A stretch of 64,000 nucleotides of DNA from Rhizobium sp. 16-488-2b (GCF_017741815.1 NZ_JAGHMF010000003.1:1-64000), one strand, 5' to 3'; positions 52,904 through 62,663 are shown, numbered from the stretch's first letter. The notes: generated by a model from the sequence alone, not told the origin. A program made the numbers and translations.

Positions 52904-53410
52904 ATGCGCCGACATATCAAGCATTTCACCCATCGCCATGAACCGAAGGGTACCGTCCACCTCCATCTGAAATCCGGCATCGGCGCCATGATCGGCATGG
53001 CCTCGGTCGGCGCGCTCACCGTTTTCACCGGCATTCCGCTGCTGATCGCGCCCTTTGGCGCCACGGCAGTGCTGATCTTCGGCCAGCCGAAGAGCCCGCT
53101 CGCGCAGCCGGCCAATGTCATTGGTGGCTACCTTCTGGCGGCGCTGATCGGTGGTCTGGCGGTGTTCCTGTTTCCGGGTCTTTGGTGGGTCGGCGCGATT
53201 GCCGTCGGGCTGACCATTGCCGGCATGCTGATGCTGCGCGTCACCCATCCGCCGGCGGGCGCCGTGCCGCTGGTGGCGTTCGGCTCGCATATGGGCGGAC
53301 CGATGCTGTTTCTGATCGTCGGTTTCGGCAGTGCGCTGCTGATCGCGATCGCCGTGCTGCATCACTTCATCCCGCCGCGGCATCAATATCCGCTGCGGGC
53401 TCCGCACTGA
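52904..53410 (+). CDS. HPP-family membrane protein (168 aa)
   Basis: Four membrane segments with the HPP signature MLRVTHPPAGAVPLVAFGSH (HPP in VTHPPAG). N-terminal basic cytosolic stretch (RRHIKHFTHRHEPKG). Family PF04982; transport of nitrite is reported for plastid and cyanobacterial relatives, but the role here is unknown. Start ATG at 52904 chosen; a GTG at 52868 would add 12 residues. Divergent from irpA. Confidence 0.88.
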   Translation: MRRHIKHFTHRHEPKGTVHLHLKSGIGAMIGMASVGALTVFTGIPLLIAPFGATAVLIFGQPKSPLAQPANVIGGYLLAALIGGLAVFLFPGLWWVGAIAVGLTIAGMLMLRVTHPPAGAVPLVAFGSHMGGPMLFLIVGFGSALLIAIAVLHHFIPPRHQYPLRAPH

Positions 53411-53425
53411 TCCAGGCTTTTTGAA

Positions 53426-54715
53426 TTAGGCCTTGCGCCTCATCCGGCAGAAGAAGAACCCGTCCGTGTCGGTCGACGCGGGTGTCAGCGTGATGGTCTG
53501 GCCATCCGACGAGCGCGGATGCGGGCTGTCCTTGCCGAACAGCTGATCCCAGCCCTCAAGCGCACCCGCAATCTCGAACGCGGGATTGGCGGCGGTAAAC
53601 GCGCGCACCTGCTCCTCGTTCTCCTGCGGCAGCACCGAGCAGGTCACGTAGATCAACTCTCCGCCGGGGCGCACATAGGCGCTCGCTTGGCTCAGCGCGT
53701 CCTGCTGCTGCGCGGTGCGCTCGTCGAGGTTCTTGGCCGTGAGGCGCCATTTCGTATCCGGGCGCCGGCGCCATGTGCCGGTTCCCGTGCAGGGCGCATC
53801 GACCAGCACCTTGTCGCAGCGATCCTCGAGGTTCTTAAGCGCCTTCGGATTGTCGTGCACCTGGACGTTGCGGGTGCCGGCGCGCTTCAGCCGCTCGATG
53901 ATCGGCGCCAGCCGCTTGCGGTCGGCGTCATAGGCGTGAACCTGGCCCTTGTTGTGCATCGCCGCCGACATGGCGAGCGTCTTGCCGCCGCCGCCGGCGC
54001 AATAGTCGAGCACCTGCTCGCCATCCTGGGGCAGCACGAGATCGGCGACGATCTGCGATCCCTCGTCCTGAACCTCGAACCAACCTTTTTGGAACGAAAG
54101 CTCCGCTGTCACGTTGGGAAGACGGGAGGCTCCTTCGCCCGCGGCAATCCGGATGCCGTAACGCGCGATGGTGGCCTCCTGCGCGCCTGATCTTTCGAGC
54201 GCCTTGACGGCCTTTTCGCGGGTGGCCTTCAGGATGTTCGCACGGAGATCGAGCGTCGGTCGCTCGGCGAGCGCCTGCGCTTCCCTGAGCCAGGTGTCGC
54301 CGAAGGATTTTTCGAAAGTGGGCTGTATCCACTCCGGGATATCGCCCTGAATATGGGAAGGAGCATCCTTGAGATCACGGGAGTGAAAGGCCGAAAGCGT
54401 TGCCTCGGAAAGTGCTGCCGGCGCGAACTTGTCATCGGCAAGCTCGGCGGCAAGCGTCTCGGGCGTAAAGCCCCACTGGCGGAACATGACGGCATGGGCG
54501 ATTGCCGATGCGCTGTCGTCATCCATCAGCCAGGCGTGCGAAAGGCGCATGCGAAGCGCGTCGTAGACGATGTTGCCGATCGCGGCGCGGTCGCCGGAGC
54601 CGGCGAACCGGTGCGCGAGCCCCCAATCCTTGAGGGCATCGGCGACAGGCCGTCTGCGGGCATCGATGTCTTCAAGAACCGAAATCGCCCCTTCGAGCCT
54701 ACCGCCCAATCGCAT
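53426..54715 (-). CDS. rsmB: 16S rRNA m5C methyltransferase RsmB-like (429 aa)
   Basis: Two domains: an N-terminal NusB-like RNA-binding domain (DALRMRLSHAWLMDDD, about 1-140) and a C-terminal SAM domain with LDYCAGGGGKTLAMSAAM (motif I), VDAPCTGTGTWRRRPD (Cys of motif IV) and VTCSVLPQENEEQV (the second Cys in motif VI). Methylates cytosine in 16S rRNA (m5C967 in E. coli). Start ATG at 54715 with AGGAG. Confidence 0.92.
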   Translation of the reverse strand: MRLGGRLEGAISVLEDIDARRRPVADALKDWGLAHRFAGSGDRAAIGNIVYDALRMRLSHAWLMDDDSASAIAHAVMFRQWGFTPETLAAELADDKFAPAALSEATLSAFHSRDLKDAPSHIQGDIPEWIQPTFEKSFGDTWLREAQALAERPTLDLRANILKATREKAVKALERSGAQEATIARYGIRIAAGEGASRLPNVTAELSFQKGWFEVQDEGSQIVADLVLPQDGEQVLDYCAGGGGKTLAMSAAMHNKGQVHAYDADRKRLAPIIERLKRAGTRNVQVHDNPKALKNLEDRCDKVLVDAPCTGTGTWRRRPDTKWRLTAKNLDERTAQQQDALSQASAYVRPGGELIYVTCSVLPQENEEQVRAFTAANPAFEIAGALEGWDQLFGKDSPHPRSSDGQTITLTPASTDTDGFFFCRMRRKA

Positions 54716-54876
54716 TCACAACGCTCCTATTGCCTGGATCAATGCCGGACCTTCAAGGACCGGCGGCTTGTGAACGATCCGCAGGAAGCGCGACAGACGC
54801 AGCGGATGGTACACAAGTCTCAACCGCGTGGTATCCGCGATTGGCGGCAAGAGCAAGCGGTGCCTTATCTCAGGCG

Positions 54877-55239
54877 TTAGCCGATGACTTCGTAGCAGAC
54901 CTTGGCAGTGCCGGTGCTGACCATGCCGATGTTGCTGGCGGCTGCACGGGAAAGATCGAGAACGCGGCCACGGATGAAGGGACCGCGATCGTTGATGCGC
55001 ACGACGACGCTGCGGCCGTTGTTGCGGTTGGTGACCTTGACCTTGGTGCCGAAGGCGAGCGAGCGGTGCGCGGCAGTATTGATGGTCGGGTTCATGCGTT
55101 CGCCGGAAGCGGTTTTGGAGTGAAGTGCGTACCACGACGCGCCACCGCAACCATTTGCAGCAAAACCTTCCATCGGAAGGATCGTAGAACAGGCTGCTAT
55201 AGTTGTGACGGCGATAATAGAACGACAAATTTTCTTCAA
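54877..55239 (-). CDS. RlpA-like septal protein/lytic transglycosylase (120 aa)
   Basis: Signal peptide ([26 protein letters not shown]) and a double-psi beta-barrel RlpA domain: [55 protein letters not shown]. RlpA proteins cleave naked peptidoglycan strands. No SPOR domain is present, so it is a short variant. The start is TTG at 55239 (AGGGAC upstream); the first ATG would lose the signal peptide. Confidence 0.85.
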   Translation of the reverse strand: MKKICRSIIAVTTIAACSTILPMEGFAANGCGGASWYALHSKTASGERMNPTINTAAHRSLAFGTKVKVTNRNNGRSVVVRINDRGPFIRGRVLDLSRAAASNIGMVSTGTAKVCYEVIG

Positions 55240-55645
55240 AACGGGGTGTCCCTCAACTGTTAAACCTACGCCTTGTGGGCGGCGGGGGCTTAAACCGGTC
55301 GAAAAGTGGCAGAAAAGTGCCCCGAATGATCACGGAGTGTTACATATTGAAATATATGTGATGAGCCGGCAAAATGATTCGAACCGTCGTCAAGCGGTTT
55401 CGAATGAAAAAAGCGCAATTGAATCAAGTAAAATTAGAACTTTTTTTGCGGGAAGCCGTTCACGACTCCCGTGATCACAAAAATCACGAAAATAATTTTG
55501 CGCGGGCGTCATAATTCCCGCCCCATTTGGGCAATTTCCAAGGCTTCCGCCCAAATTTTGCGCCAAATTTTAACGAAATCTGCCTGGAGTAGGAATTTCC
55601 TACCAATTCATCTGGCGCAATATAGCGATATCAGGGGCGGCTAAG
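55240..55645. other. AT-rich intergenic region
   Basis: 406 bases without a gene. It must hold the promoter of the RlpA-like gene (minus). A bulged hairpin lies at 55378-55408 (ATTCGAACCG/CGGTTTCGAAT), tandem AAATTTTGCGCC-like units at about 55549-55570, and a perfect GTAGGAA-T-TTCCTAC inverted repeat at 55589-55603. No RNA gene is recognised. Confidence 0.45.
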
Positions 55646-56518
55646 TCAGCCGCGCCAGCGCTCGTTTTGCAACAACTGCGCGAGTGATTGCGGATAGGTG
55701 GGGAAGGCGAAGGTGAAGCCGGCGGCCTTCAGCTTGGCGTTCGAAACGCGCTTGTTCTCGCCATAGAAGGAGCGCGCCATCGGCGTCAGTTCGGCGGTCT
55801 CGAAAGCCTGTTCCGGCGGCGGCTCGACATCCATCAGGCGGGCCGCCTCGACGATGACATCCTGCGGCGGGCCGGGGCGGTCGTCGGTCACATTATAGAT
55901 GCCGCCAAGTTTATGCTCGGCAAGAAACCACGCGCTGGCGCCGATATCCTCGACGCGGATGCGGTTGAACACCTGATCCTTCTTGACCAGCCGCCGCGCC
56001 GTGCCGCGCGCCAAATTGACGAAGGCATTGCGGCCCGGTCCGTAGATGCCGGACAGGCGCAGCACCGCCGCGGGAATGCCGATCCGTTCGCCGATCGCAA
56101 TCCACGCCGCCTCCGCCTCCAAGCGCTCCTTGGAGCGGCCCGAGACCGGAACGCACGGCGTCTCCTCGCTCACCCATTCGCCCTTGTGGTCGCCATAGAC
56201 GCCGACGGTCGAGAGATAACCGATCCAGGAGAGTTCAGGCATGAGCGTCTCGATGCGCTCGCCCGCAAGCTTCAGCAGCGGATCGCCTGCCTCGCGCGGC
56301 GCGATCGATTGCACCAGATGCGTGGCCGAGCGCATGGCATCAATGAGTGTCGCATCGAGCGTCTCGCCGTCGAACACGAAGGCCTCGATACCCTCGGCTC
56401 TCAGCGCCGCTGCCTTCTCTTCAGAGCGCGTCGTGCCGGAAACGCGAAAACCCCCGGCCATGAACGCCTTGGCAATTGCCGTGCCGGAGAAGCCGCAACC
56501 GAAAATCACAAGATGCAT
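55646..56518 (-). CDS. NAD-dependent epimerase/dehydratase-like SDR protein (290 aa)
   Basis: Atypical SDR with N-terminal LVIFGCGFSGTAIAKAFM (glycine motif) and the YLSTVGVYGDHKGEWV segment (active-site Tyr), then RLSGIYGPGRN. Similar to YeeZ-type proteins; no substrate known. Start ATG at 56518, one base overlapping the queG stop. Last gene of the GST-queG-SDR run. Confidence 0.85.
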   Translation of the reverse strand: MHLVIFGCGFSGTAIAKAFMAGGFRVSGTTRSEEKAAALRAEGIEAFVFDGETLDATLIDAMRSATHLVQSIAPREAGDPLLKLAGERIETLMPELSWIGYLSTVGVYGDHKGEWVSEETPCVPVSGRSKERLEAEAAWIAIGERIGIPAAVLRLSGIYGPGRNAFVNLARGTARRLVKKDQVFNRIRVEDIGASAWFLAEHKLGGIYNVTDDRPGPPQDVIVEAARLMDVEPPPEQAFETAELTPMARSFYGENKRVSNAKLKAAGFTFAFPTYPQSLAQLLQNERWRG

Positions 56519-57678
56519 CACGCCGCTCCCGCTAGTCTCCACTCGTTCAGCACATCGCTGTCCGACTCATCCTGAGGCCTTTGTGCAGCAAAGCGCTGGA
56601 ATTCGCCAGCCTCCATCAGCCGCGACAGCGCCCATATCGCCATGGCGCGGACCACAGGCGAGGCATCGGCGGTCAGCGAAAGGCAGGCGTCGAGGAACTG
56701 GCGGTCGCCGGAATTGCCGGCCGCGATCAGCACGTTGCGCACGAAACGGTCGCGGCCGATGCGCTTGACCGGAGAGCCGCTGAAGAAACTGCGGAAAGTC
56801 GGATCGTCGAGCGCAAGCAGCGCGGCTATATCCGGCTCCTGCAGATCCTCGCGCGCCTTCAGCTTGATTTCGGAAGCCGCACTTGCGAACTTGTTCCAGG
56901 GACAGGCGGCGAGACAGTCGTCGCAGCCATAGATGCGGTTGCCGATCAGCGGCCGGATGGCCGGATCGATCGGCCCCTTGTGCTCGATCGTCAGATAGGA
57001 AATGCAGCGTCGCGCGTCGATCTGGTAAGGCGCCGGGAAGGCTGCCGTCGGACAGGCGTCGAGACAGGCGCGGCACGAGCCGCAATGATCGATCTCGGGC
57101 GCATCGATCAAGAGATCGGCCGTGGTGAACATCGAGCCGAGAAACAGCCAGGAGCCATGTGCGCGGCTGACGAGATTGGTGTGCTTACCCTGCCAGCCAA
57201 GCCCGGCCGCGGCCGCCAGAGGCTTTTCCATGACGGGGGCCGTATCGACGAACACTTTCACATCTTCGCCGGCGCGCGCCGCAAACCGCGTGGCGATCTC
57301 TTTCAGCCGGCCCTTGATGATATCGTGATAATCGCGGTTGCGCGCATAGACCGAGATTGCCGCCTTGTCCGGCTTCTCGAGAATGCCGCGCGGGTCTTCC
57401 TCGGGTCCGTAATTCATCGCGAAGACGACGACCGATTTCACGTCGCTCCAAAGCGTGCGCGGATCGCCGCGCCGCTCGCGCGTCTCGGCCATCCACTCCA
57501 TCGTCCCGTGCCTGCCGGCGTCGATGAACTCACCGAGGCGTTCCTTCGCCTCGGGAATGCTGTCCGGTCGCGTGATCCGACAGAGATCGAAGCCGAGCGC
57601 CTGCGCTTCCGCCTTGACGAAGGCGGTCAGCGTCTGCAGGCGTTTGTCTTCCTTGGTCAGTGCGGATCGTTCGGGCAT
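56518..57678 (-). CDS. queG: Epoxyqueuosine reductase QueG (386 aa)
   Basis: Last step of queuosine biosynthesis on tRNA; cobalamin- and Fe-S-dependent. N-terminal region [15 protein letters not shown] and [11 protein letters not shown]; two 4Fe-4S motifs, [16 protein letters not shown] and [10 protein letters not shown]. The C-terminal HEAT-like repeat ([20 protein letters not shown]) binds tRNA. Start ATG at 57678 ([11 protein letters not shown]); the longer open frame beyond it belongs to another reading frame. Full length. Confidence 0.95.
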   Translation of the reverse strand: MPERSALTKEDKRLQTLTAFVKAEAQALGFDLCRITRPDSIPEAKERLGEFIDAGRHGTMEWMAETRERRGDPRTLWSDVKSVVVFAMNYGPEEDPRGILEKPDKAAISVYARNRDYHDIIKGRLKEIATRFAARAGEDVKVFVDTAPVMEKPLAAAAGLGWQGKHTNLVSRAHGSWLFLGSMFTTADLLIDAPEIDHCGSCRACLDACPTAAFPAPYQIDARRCISYLTIEHKGPIDPAIRPLIGNRIYGCDDCLAACPWNKFASAASEIKLKAREDLQEPDIAALLALDDPTFRSFFSGSPVKRIGRDRFVRNVLIAAGNSGDRQFLDACLSLTADASPVVRAMAIWALSRLMEAGEFQRFAAQRPQDESDSDVLNEWRLAGAA

Positions 57679-57689
57679 GAGAGGCCCCG

Positions 57690-58382
57690 TCAGAAATCCA
57701 GGTCGGCGTAATGCGAAACAGGGGTCAGGCCGCGCACGCGCTCGGTGAGCAGCGGGCGGAAGGACGGGCGCGACTTGATGCGCTGGTACCATTCCTTGAC
57801 GAGCGGCGATTCCGTCCAGTCGATCTCGCCGAGATAGTCGAGAATGGAGACGGAAGAGGCGGCCGCCAGATCGGCATAGCTCATCCGGTCGCCCGCCAGC
57901 CACTGGCGCGAGCCGGAGAGCCAGGTCAGATACTTCATGTGCTGGCGGATATTGGCGCGTGCCGTGCGCAGGATCTTCGAATCCGGTGCGCCACCGCCCT
58001 GATCGGCCGTCATCTGCAGCTTGTAGACGCGCTCGCGCGCCAGCGGCCGGGTCACGTCGGTTTCCATCTTGACCATGAACCATTCGGTCAGCCGCCGGAT
58101 CTCGGCGCGCTGGAAGGGATCTTCGGCCAAGAGTCGGCGATCGCGCTTCAGCACACCGTGCGTCTCGTCGAGATACTCGGAGATCACGGTGGACCCACAG
58201 AGCGCGCGCATGCTGTCGTCGACATAGACGGGCAGCGTGCCGGCCGGGTTGAGCGCCAGGAAATCCCGGCGCTTCTCCCAGGTCTGCTCTTCGATCAGGT
58301 CTGCCTGATAGCCGTACTCCGTCAGGATCAACCGGACGAAGCGTGATGCGGATGACATGGGGTGATGATAGAGCGTGGGCAT
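57690..58382 (-). CDS. Glutathione S-transferase family protein (230 aa)
   Basis: N-terminal thioredoxin-like domain ([23 protein letters not shown]; Ser in the first helix as the catalytic site) with TLPVYVDD at the cis-Pro, followed by an all-helical C-terminal domain ([23 protein letters not shown]). Conjugates glutathione to electrophiles; substrate unknown. It starts the minus-strand run GST-queG-SDR, with an 11-base gap to queG. Confidence 0.88.
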   Translation of the reverse strand: MPTLYHHPMSSASRFVRLILTEYGYQADLIEEQTWEKRRDFLALNPAGTLPVYVDDSMRALCGSTVISEYLDETHGVLKRDRRLLAEDPFQRAEIRRLTEWFMVKMETDVTRPLARERVYKLQMTADQGGGAPDSKILRTARANIRQHMKYLTWLSGSRQWLAGDRMSYADLAAASSVSILDYLGEIDWTESPLVKEWYQRIKSRPSFRPLLTERVRGLTPVSHYADLDF

Positions 58383-58664
58383 CGAGACTCGGATTTTTGG
58401 ATGGCTGGGGGTGCACGTCGCATGGACGCGATGATTATAGCGCCCTAGTCATGACTCATTCGTTGAAGCTATAGAAGTTTGGCCCCTCCAACACAAGCGA
58501 GTCGGGCCGCCCGAAACCCTGACGAAGGAAATCGACCTCGCCCAAAAATCGCCGACAACCGATCAGAGGTTCTCGTCGCATCCTCGTCTGGTGAAAATTG
58601 GTGTCGTTCCCCCAGCGGCACAGCACAATTCCCGTCTGACCGAACCCCGAAACGGAGACAATTA

Positions 58665-59462
58665 ATGGATTACATAAACGCGATAATCCTAGGCATAGTC
58701 GAAGGCATTACCGAGTTTCTACCGATTTCAAGCACCGGCCACCTCATCATTGCGGAGCAATGGCTCGGCCACCGGTCTGATCTTTTCAACATCGTCATTC
58801 AGGCCGGCGCCATCCTCGCCGTCACCATTATCTACTGGCGCCGTATCATGACGCTGCTGCTCGGCTGGCAGGATCCCGAAAACCGCTCCTATCTCTTCAA
58901 GCTCATCCTCGCCTTCCTGATCACCGCCGTCCTTGGCCTGATCGTCAAGAAGCTCGGCTTCGAGCTCCCCAGCACCGCCACCCCGATCGCCTGGGCGCTG
59001 ATAATCGGCGGTATCTGGATGATGGTTGCCGAATGGCTCGCCGCCCGCCGTCCGCCGCACAAGGAGATCACCTGGCTGGTCGCCATCCTTGTTGGTATCG
59101 CGCAGGTCGTCGCCGGCGTGTTTCCGGGCACCTCGCGTTCGGCGTCCACGATCTTCGTCGCCATGCTTGCCGGTACCGGCAACCGCGCGGCGGCCACGGA
59201 ATTCGCCTTCCTCGTCGGTATCCCGACGATGTATGCGGCAAGCGCCTATGAATTGCTGAAGACGTTCAAGGATGGTGGCGCGGCCAATGAAGATTGGACC
59301 GCTCTCGGCATCGCCTTCGTCGTGTCGACGATCGTTGCCTTCGTCGCCGTCAAGTGGCTGCTCTCCTATATCCAGAGCAACAAGTTCACGGCCTTCGCGA
59401 TCTACCGCATCATTCTCGGCGCCATCCTGCTGGGCATGGCATCGGTCGGTATGATCGCCTGA
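58665..59462 (+). CDS. uppP: Undecaprenyl-diphosphatase UppP/BacA (265 aa)
   Basis: Recycles the lipid carrier undecaprenyl pyrophosphate for peptidoglycan and O-antigen synthesis; overexpression confers bacitracin resistance. About eight membrane segments, with the catalytic motifs EGITEFLPISSTGHLII and PGTSRSAST, both intact. Start ATG at 58665 (GGAGA upstream). The 282 bases to the left hold no gene; a perfect AGTCATGACT palindrome occurs there (around 58448). Followed by a strong terminator. Confidence 0.96.
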   Translation: MDYINAIILGIVEGITEFLPISSTGHLIIAEQWLGHRSDLFNIVIQAGAILAVTIIYWRRIMTLLLGWQDPENRSYLFKLILAFLITAVLGLIVKKLGFELPSTATPIAWALIIGGIWMMVAEWLAARRPPHKEITWLVAILVGIAQVVAGVFPGTSRSASTIFVAMLAGTGNRAAATEFAFLVGIPTMYAASAYELLKTFKDGGAANEDWTALGIAFVVSTIVAFVAVKWLLSYIQSNKFTAFAIYRIILGAILLGMASVGMIA

Positions 59463-59493
59463 TCGGGAAGCAAAGCTCCCCAACCAAAAAAAG

Positions 59494-59526
59494 AAACCGG
59501 CGTCTTGGGGCGCCGGTTTTTCTTTT
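59494..59526. terminator. Bidirectional terminator between uppP and the small peptide gene
   Basis: Nine-base-pair perfect stem AAACCGGCG/CGCCGGTTT with an eight-base loop and TTTTTCTTTT on the plus side; on the minus side AAAGAAAA-like sequence gives a weaker T run. It serves uppP and also ends the minus-strand gene at 59525-59674. Confidence 0.85.
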
Positions 59527-59674
59527 ACCTGAGAGCTGCGGTTTCGCAGGGGTCGACGCCGTAGGCCGGCGAGCATTCGCCCTTCACGGCAGCGACCGAA
59601 CCGGGCGCCACGAAAGAACCAGCCAGAATCACCAGCGCCGCGGAAGCAAAAAGCAGCGCAATTGACCTACCCAT
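59525..59674 (-). CDS. Small secreted peptide with two cysteines (49 aa), missed by length cut-offs
   Basis: On the minus strand: ATG at 59674, TAA at 59525-59527. N-terminus MGRSIALLFASAALVILAG is a signal peptide (Sec type, likely cleavage after SVAA). The mature part, about 20 residues, is KGECSPAYGVDPCETAALR, with two Cys that could form a disulphide. AAGG lies eight bases upstream of the start. The stop falls in the uppP terminator stem. Function unknown; too short for the usual ORF cut-off. Confidence 0.6.
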   Translation of the reverse strand: MGRSIALLFASAALVILAGSFVAPGSVAAVKGECSPAYGVDPCETAALR

Positions 59675-59903
59675 CGAAGTAACCTTTCAAGTCGTTTGAG
59701 CGCGCCTGTTTGAGGCGCTGAGTCCAAGCACAGACGCGCGGGGTGTGTAGTCAGAGGAATGGGAAATAGCAATAAATGTTCCTGCTAAATTTCCTGTTAA
59801 TTCCGCTAAACTTTTCATGCGACTTTTATGCAACGCCCGGCGGTGCACAACCCCGCGAAAGCCGGGCATTCAGCCTGTTTTTTAACCCCTGCCTCAAAAC
59901 GCG

Positions 59904-59936
59904 CAACGCCGCCTGCGGGGTCCGCGGGCGGCGTTG
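59904..59936 (-). terminator. Rho-independent terminator of the NDUFA9-like gene
   Basis: Ten-base-pair stem CAACGCCGCC/GGCGGCGTTG, 13-base loop; on the minus strand followed by CGCGTTTTGAGG. It lies 22 bases past the stop at 59959. Confidence 0.75.
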
Positions 59937-59958
59937 TCGTTAAGAAAATCGGCGTGGA

Positions 59959-60939
59959 TCAGGCAGCCTTGCCGCTGTTCGTATACTGGCCCTGCGGGCG
60001 GAACTGCACGAGATAGCTGTCGATGATGGAGCTTACCATCGTCGGCGCAATGCCGAGATCCCGCAGCGTCCGTCCTTCGGTTTCTGCTTCCTTGGAAACG
60101 ACGTTGTCCTTCTTCAGGAGCTTCACCTGGTCAGAGGTGATCGGCGGGGCGATCAGCGGGATCATGGAGGCGACGCTGCCGATCAGCGAGGCAACGCCGA
60201 AGGGAAGCGAGACCAGCGGGTTGGTGCGCGCGGTCGACTTCAGCACCGCTTCGAGACACTGGCGGAAGGTCAGCACTTCCGGGCCGCCGAGTTCATAGAT
60301 CTTGCCGCCGGCAACCTTGCCCTCGACAGCCTTGGCGACAGCTTCGGCGACGTCCATGACATAGACCGGCTGCAGCTTCGTCTTGCCGCCGCCGATCAGC
60401 GGCAGAAACGGCGCCGAGCGCGCCATGCCGGCGAACTTGTTGAAGAAGCCGTCTTCCGGACCGAACACGATCGACGGACGGTAGATGATTGCGTCGGGCG
60501 CGACCGAGTGGATCGCAGCTTCCGCGCGGCCCTTCGTGCGGGCGTAGGACGAATCGGAGTTGGCGTTGGCGCCGATCGCCGAGATGTGGACCAGCTTTGC
60601 GCCGACGCCGCGCGCGGCTTCGGCCACGGCGCGACCGCCGAATTCCTGGACGGCCTCAAACGAGTTGCGGCCGCTTTCGAACAGGATGCCGACGCAGTTG
60701 ACGACGTAGGACGCACCTTCGACGGCGCGGTCGACCGACTGGCGGTAGCGCAGGTTGGCCTGCACGAAGGAGATCTGGCCGACATTGCCGAGCGGCTGCA
60801 GGAAACCGGCGAGATCCGGGCGGCGCACGGCAACCCGGATGCGGTAGCCGCGCTTGGCCAGCGCGCGTACGACGTGCCTGCCAACGAAGCCGGAGCCTCC
60901 GAACACGGTGACGAGTGGCGGCAGGTTGGCAAGGGTCAT
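59959..60939 (-). CDS. NDUFA9-like NAD(P)-binding protein (326 aa)
   Basis: Atypical SDR: VTVFGGSGFVGRHVVRALAKRG (nucleotide-binding), NCVGILFESGRNSFEAVQEF and SSYARTKGRAEAAIHSVAPDAIIYRPSIVFGPEDG. It corresponds to the bacterial complex I accessory subunit homologue of mitochondrial NDUFA9, which binds the Q-module. The nuo operon itself is not in the window. Start ATG at 60939. Single gene with a terminator. Confidence 0.88.
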   Translation of the reverse strand: MTLANLPPLVTVFGGSGFVGRHVVRALAKRGYRIRVAVRRPDLAGFLQPLGNVGQISFVQANLRYRQSVDRAVEGASYVVNCVGILFESGRNSFEAVQEFGGRAVAEAARGVGAKLVHISAIGANANSDSSYARTKGRAEAAIHSVAPDAIIYRPSIVFGPEDGFFNKFAGMARSAPFLPLIGGGKTKLQPVYVMDVAEAVAKAVEGKVAGGKIYELGGPEVLTFRQCLEAVLKSTARTNPLVSLPFGVASLIGSVASMIPLIAPPITSDQVKLLKKDNVVSKEAETEGRTLRDLGIAPTMVSSIIDSYLVQFRPQGQYTNSGKAA

Positions 60940-61048
60940 GGCAGGTTCCTCGGAAGGCTGATGTGATTGGCGGGTGATCTCGTCTTAGCCCAATCAGGGT
61001 GCGACGAAAAGACCTATCGCACCACGCTTGCCACGACTTTGATCTGCC

Positions 61049-61336
61049 TCAAACGCCTTCGACGACAACCATTTCCGCGTCGGCCACTTCCTGGCGGATC
61101 TTGGCGGCGATCTGGTATTCCGGCGAGTTGTAGCAATCCACCGCGTGCTGCACCGAGGGGAACTCGATGACGACATTGCGCGCCCGCGCCTTGCCCTCGA
61201 GCTCCGTCAGCGCCCCGCCGCGGGCGAGGAAATTGGCGCCGTATTTCTCGAAGGCCGGCTTGGCGGCGGCGACATAATCCTTGTAGCGCTCGGTATCGCG
61301 CACATCCACGCGAGCGATCCAGTATCCCTTGGCCAT
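61049..61336 (-). CDS. DUF1330 family protein (95 aa)
   Basis: Small ferredoxin-like alpha/beta fold: AKGYWIARVDVRDTERYKDYVAAAKPAF, then VVIEFPSVQHAVDCYNSPEYQ. Family PF07045, related to dabb-type dimers; function unknown. Strong ribosome site (AGGAGGAG) before ATG at 61336. Monocistronic or in a run with pyrF (30-base gap). Confidence 0.93.
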   Translation of the reverse strand: MAKGYWIARVDVRDTERYKDYVAAAKPAFEKYGANFLARGGALTELEGKARARNVVIEFPSVQHAVDCYNSPEYQIAAKIRQEVADAEMVVVEGV

Positions 61337-61365
61337 GGTGTCTCCTCCTGGGTTATGTCGTAAAG

Positions 61366-62073
61366 TCAGCGGTTGGCAGGCCAGAGCGCAAGCACCATAT
61401 CGTCGAGAATGGCCTTGGCGGCCTGCTCAGGTTCCGGCGCCTTGACGATCGGGCGGCCGACGACGAGATGCGTCGAGCCGGCGCGTAGCGCATCGTAGGG
61501 CGTCATCACCCGCTTCTGGTCGCCGCGCTCGCTGCCGCTCGGGCGAATGCCGGGGGTAACGATCGCCATGTCGGGGCCGACGACTTCGCGCACGACAGCA
61601 GATTCCTCGGCCGAGCAGACGATACCGCCCATGCCGGCTTCGCGCGCCTGTTCGGCGCGGCGCAGCACCAGTGAGCGCGGATCGCCGCTATAGCCGGCCT
61701 CGGTGAGATCGGCTTCGTCCATCGAGGTCAGCACCGTGACGCCGAGCAGGCAGAGCCCCGAGCCCTTGGCGGCCTCGACCGCGGCGCGCATCGCCTTCGG
61801 ATAGGCGTGCAGCGTCAGCATCGACATGCCCATCTTGGCGATGTTTTCGACGCCCGAGGCAACCGTGTTGTCGATGTCGAGCAGCTTCATGTCGAGAAAG
61901 ACCTTCTTGCCGTCCTTGGCAAGGTCGCGGGCGAATTCCAGTCCGCCGGCAAACACCAGCTGGTAGCCGATCTTATAGAAGGAGACGGTATCGCCGAGCG
62001 TCGCGACCATTTTCTCGGCTTCACCGAGTGTTGGAACATCCAGTCCGACGATCAACCGTTCGCGCGCGTCCAT
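61366..62073 (-). CDS. pyrF: Orotidine 5'-phosphate decarboxylase (235 aa)
   Basis: Last step of UMP synthesis. TIM barrel with the catalytic set in [14 protein letters not shown] (Lys and two Asp), and [19 protein letters not shown] near the C-terminus. Complete, with the N-terminus [19 protein letters not shown]. Start ATG at 62073, one base after the upstream phosphatase stop (62075), so it is transcribed with it and pmtA. Confidence 0.97.
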   Translation of the reverse strand: MDARERLIVGLDVPTLGEAEKMVATLGDTVSFYKIGYQLVFAGGLEFARDLAKDGKKVFLDMKLLDIDNTVASGVENIAKMGMSMLTLHAYPKAMRAAVEAAKGSGLCLLGVTVLTSMDEADLTEAGYSGDPRSLVLRRAEQAREAGMGGIVCSAEESAVVREVVGPDMAIVTPGIRPSGSERGDQKRVMTPYDALRAGSTHLVVGRPIVKAPEPEQAAKAILDDMVLALWPANR

Positions 62074-62074
62074 C

Positions 62075-62662
62075 TCACATCCATCCGTGCCAGTCTTCGA
62101 TAGGCGTCCAGTCGCATGATAGGCGTCGATCCGCAAGACGGAAACAATAGAGATTGCCGCCGCCACCGGGCTGGTCGCGATCCCGCCCGATCGGCCGACC
62201 CTCAAGGTGACACTTCAACAGCGTGCCCACACCGCCATGCCCGACGAATGCGATCGGCAGGCTGCTATCATGCGTGGAGAGAATGCGCTCGACGTTGGAG
62301 ACGATCCGCAGCTGCGCATCGATCGCCCGCTCCCATCCGTTGAAGCTCTGTTCGGGATTGGCGAAGAACCAGTCCGCCGCCTTCTCGAATTCTGATGGAG
62401 GCAGGAAACCGGTCGCGGACCGGTCGTTCTCGTGCATGTCCTCGACGATCTCGACGGAAACGCCCGAGGGGACAGCCAGAATGGCGGCGGTCTCGATCGC
62501 CTTGGTCTCGTCGCTGCTGATGATACGTCGCAATTGCGACGCCCAGGGATTGTCCGCCGCCAGCCGCGCGCGTGCGGCGCCGACATCCGACAAGCCCCAT
62601 TTGGGCACCGGAACGGCGGCGTCGATCTTCACTTGCGGGTGGGTGATGTAAAGACCGAACAC
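62075..62662 (-). CDS. Histidine phosphatase family protein (195 aa)
   Basis: Phosphoglycerate-mutase fold with [12 protein letters not shown] at the N-terminus: the nucleophile His is present in THP, but the usual RHG Arg is replaced by Thr. The second His is in [15 protein letters not shown] and the Glu in [13 protein letters not shown]. Such variants are usually still folded; activity is uncertain. Start GTG at 62662 with GAGG five bases upstream. It is one base from pmtA's stop, and pyrF follows. Confidence 0.82.
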   Translation of the reverse strand: MFGLYITHPQVKIDAAVPVPKWGLSDVGAARARLAADNPWASQLRRIISSDETKAIETAAILAVPSGVSVEIVEDMHENDRSATGFLPPSEFEKAADWFFANPEQSFNGWERAIDAQLRIVSNVERILSTHDSSLPIAFVGHGGVGTLLKCHLEGRPIGRDRDQPGGGGNLYCFRLADRRLSCDWTPIEDWHGWM

Positions 62663-62663
62663 G

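Noticed and set aside
55370..55410. Possible tRNA T-loop (GGTTCGAATC on the minus strand)
   Set aside because: No cloverleaf or acceptor stem can be formed around it.
57679..58416. N-terminal extension of QueG on the minus strand
   Set aside because: The long open frame runs through the GST gene in another frame; QueG homology begins at 57678.
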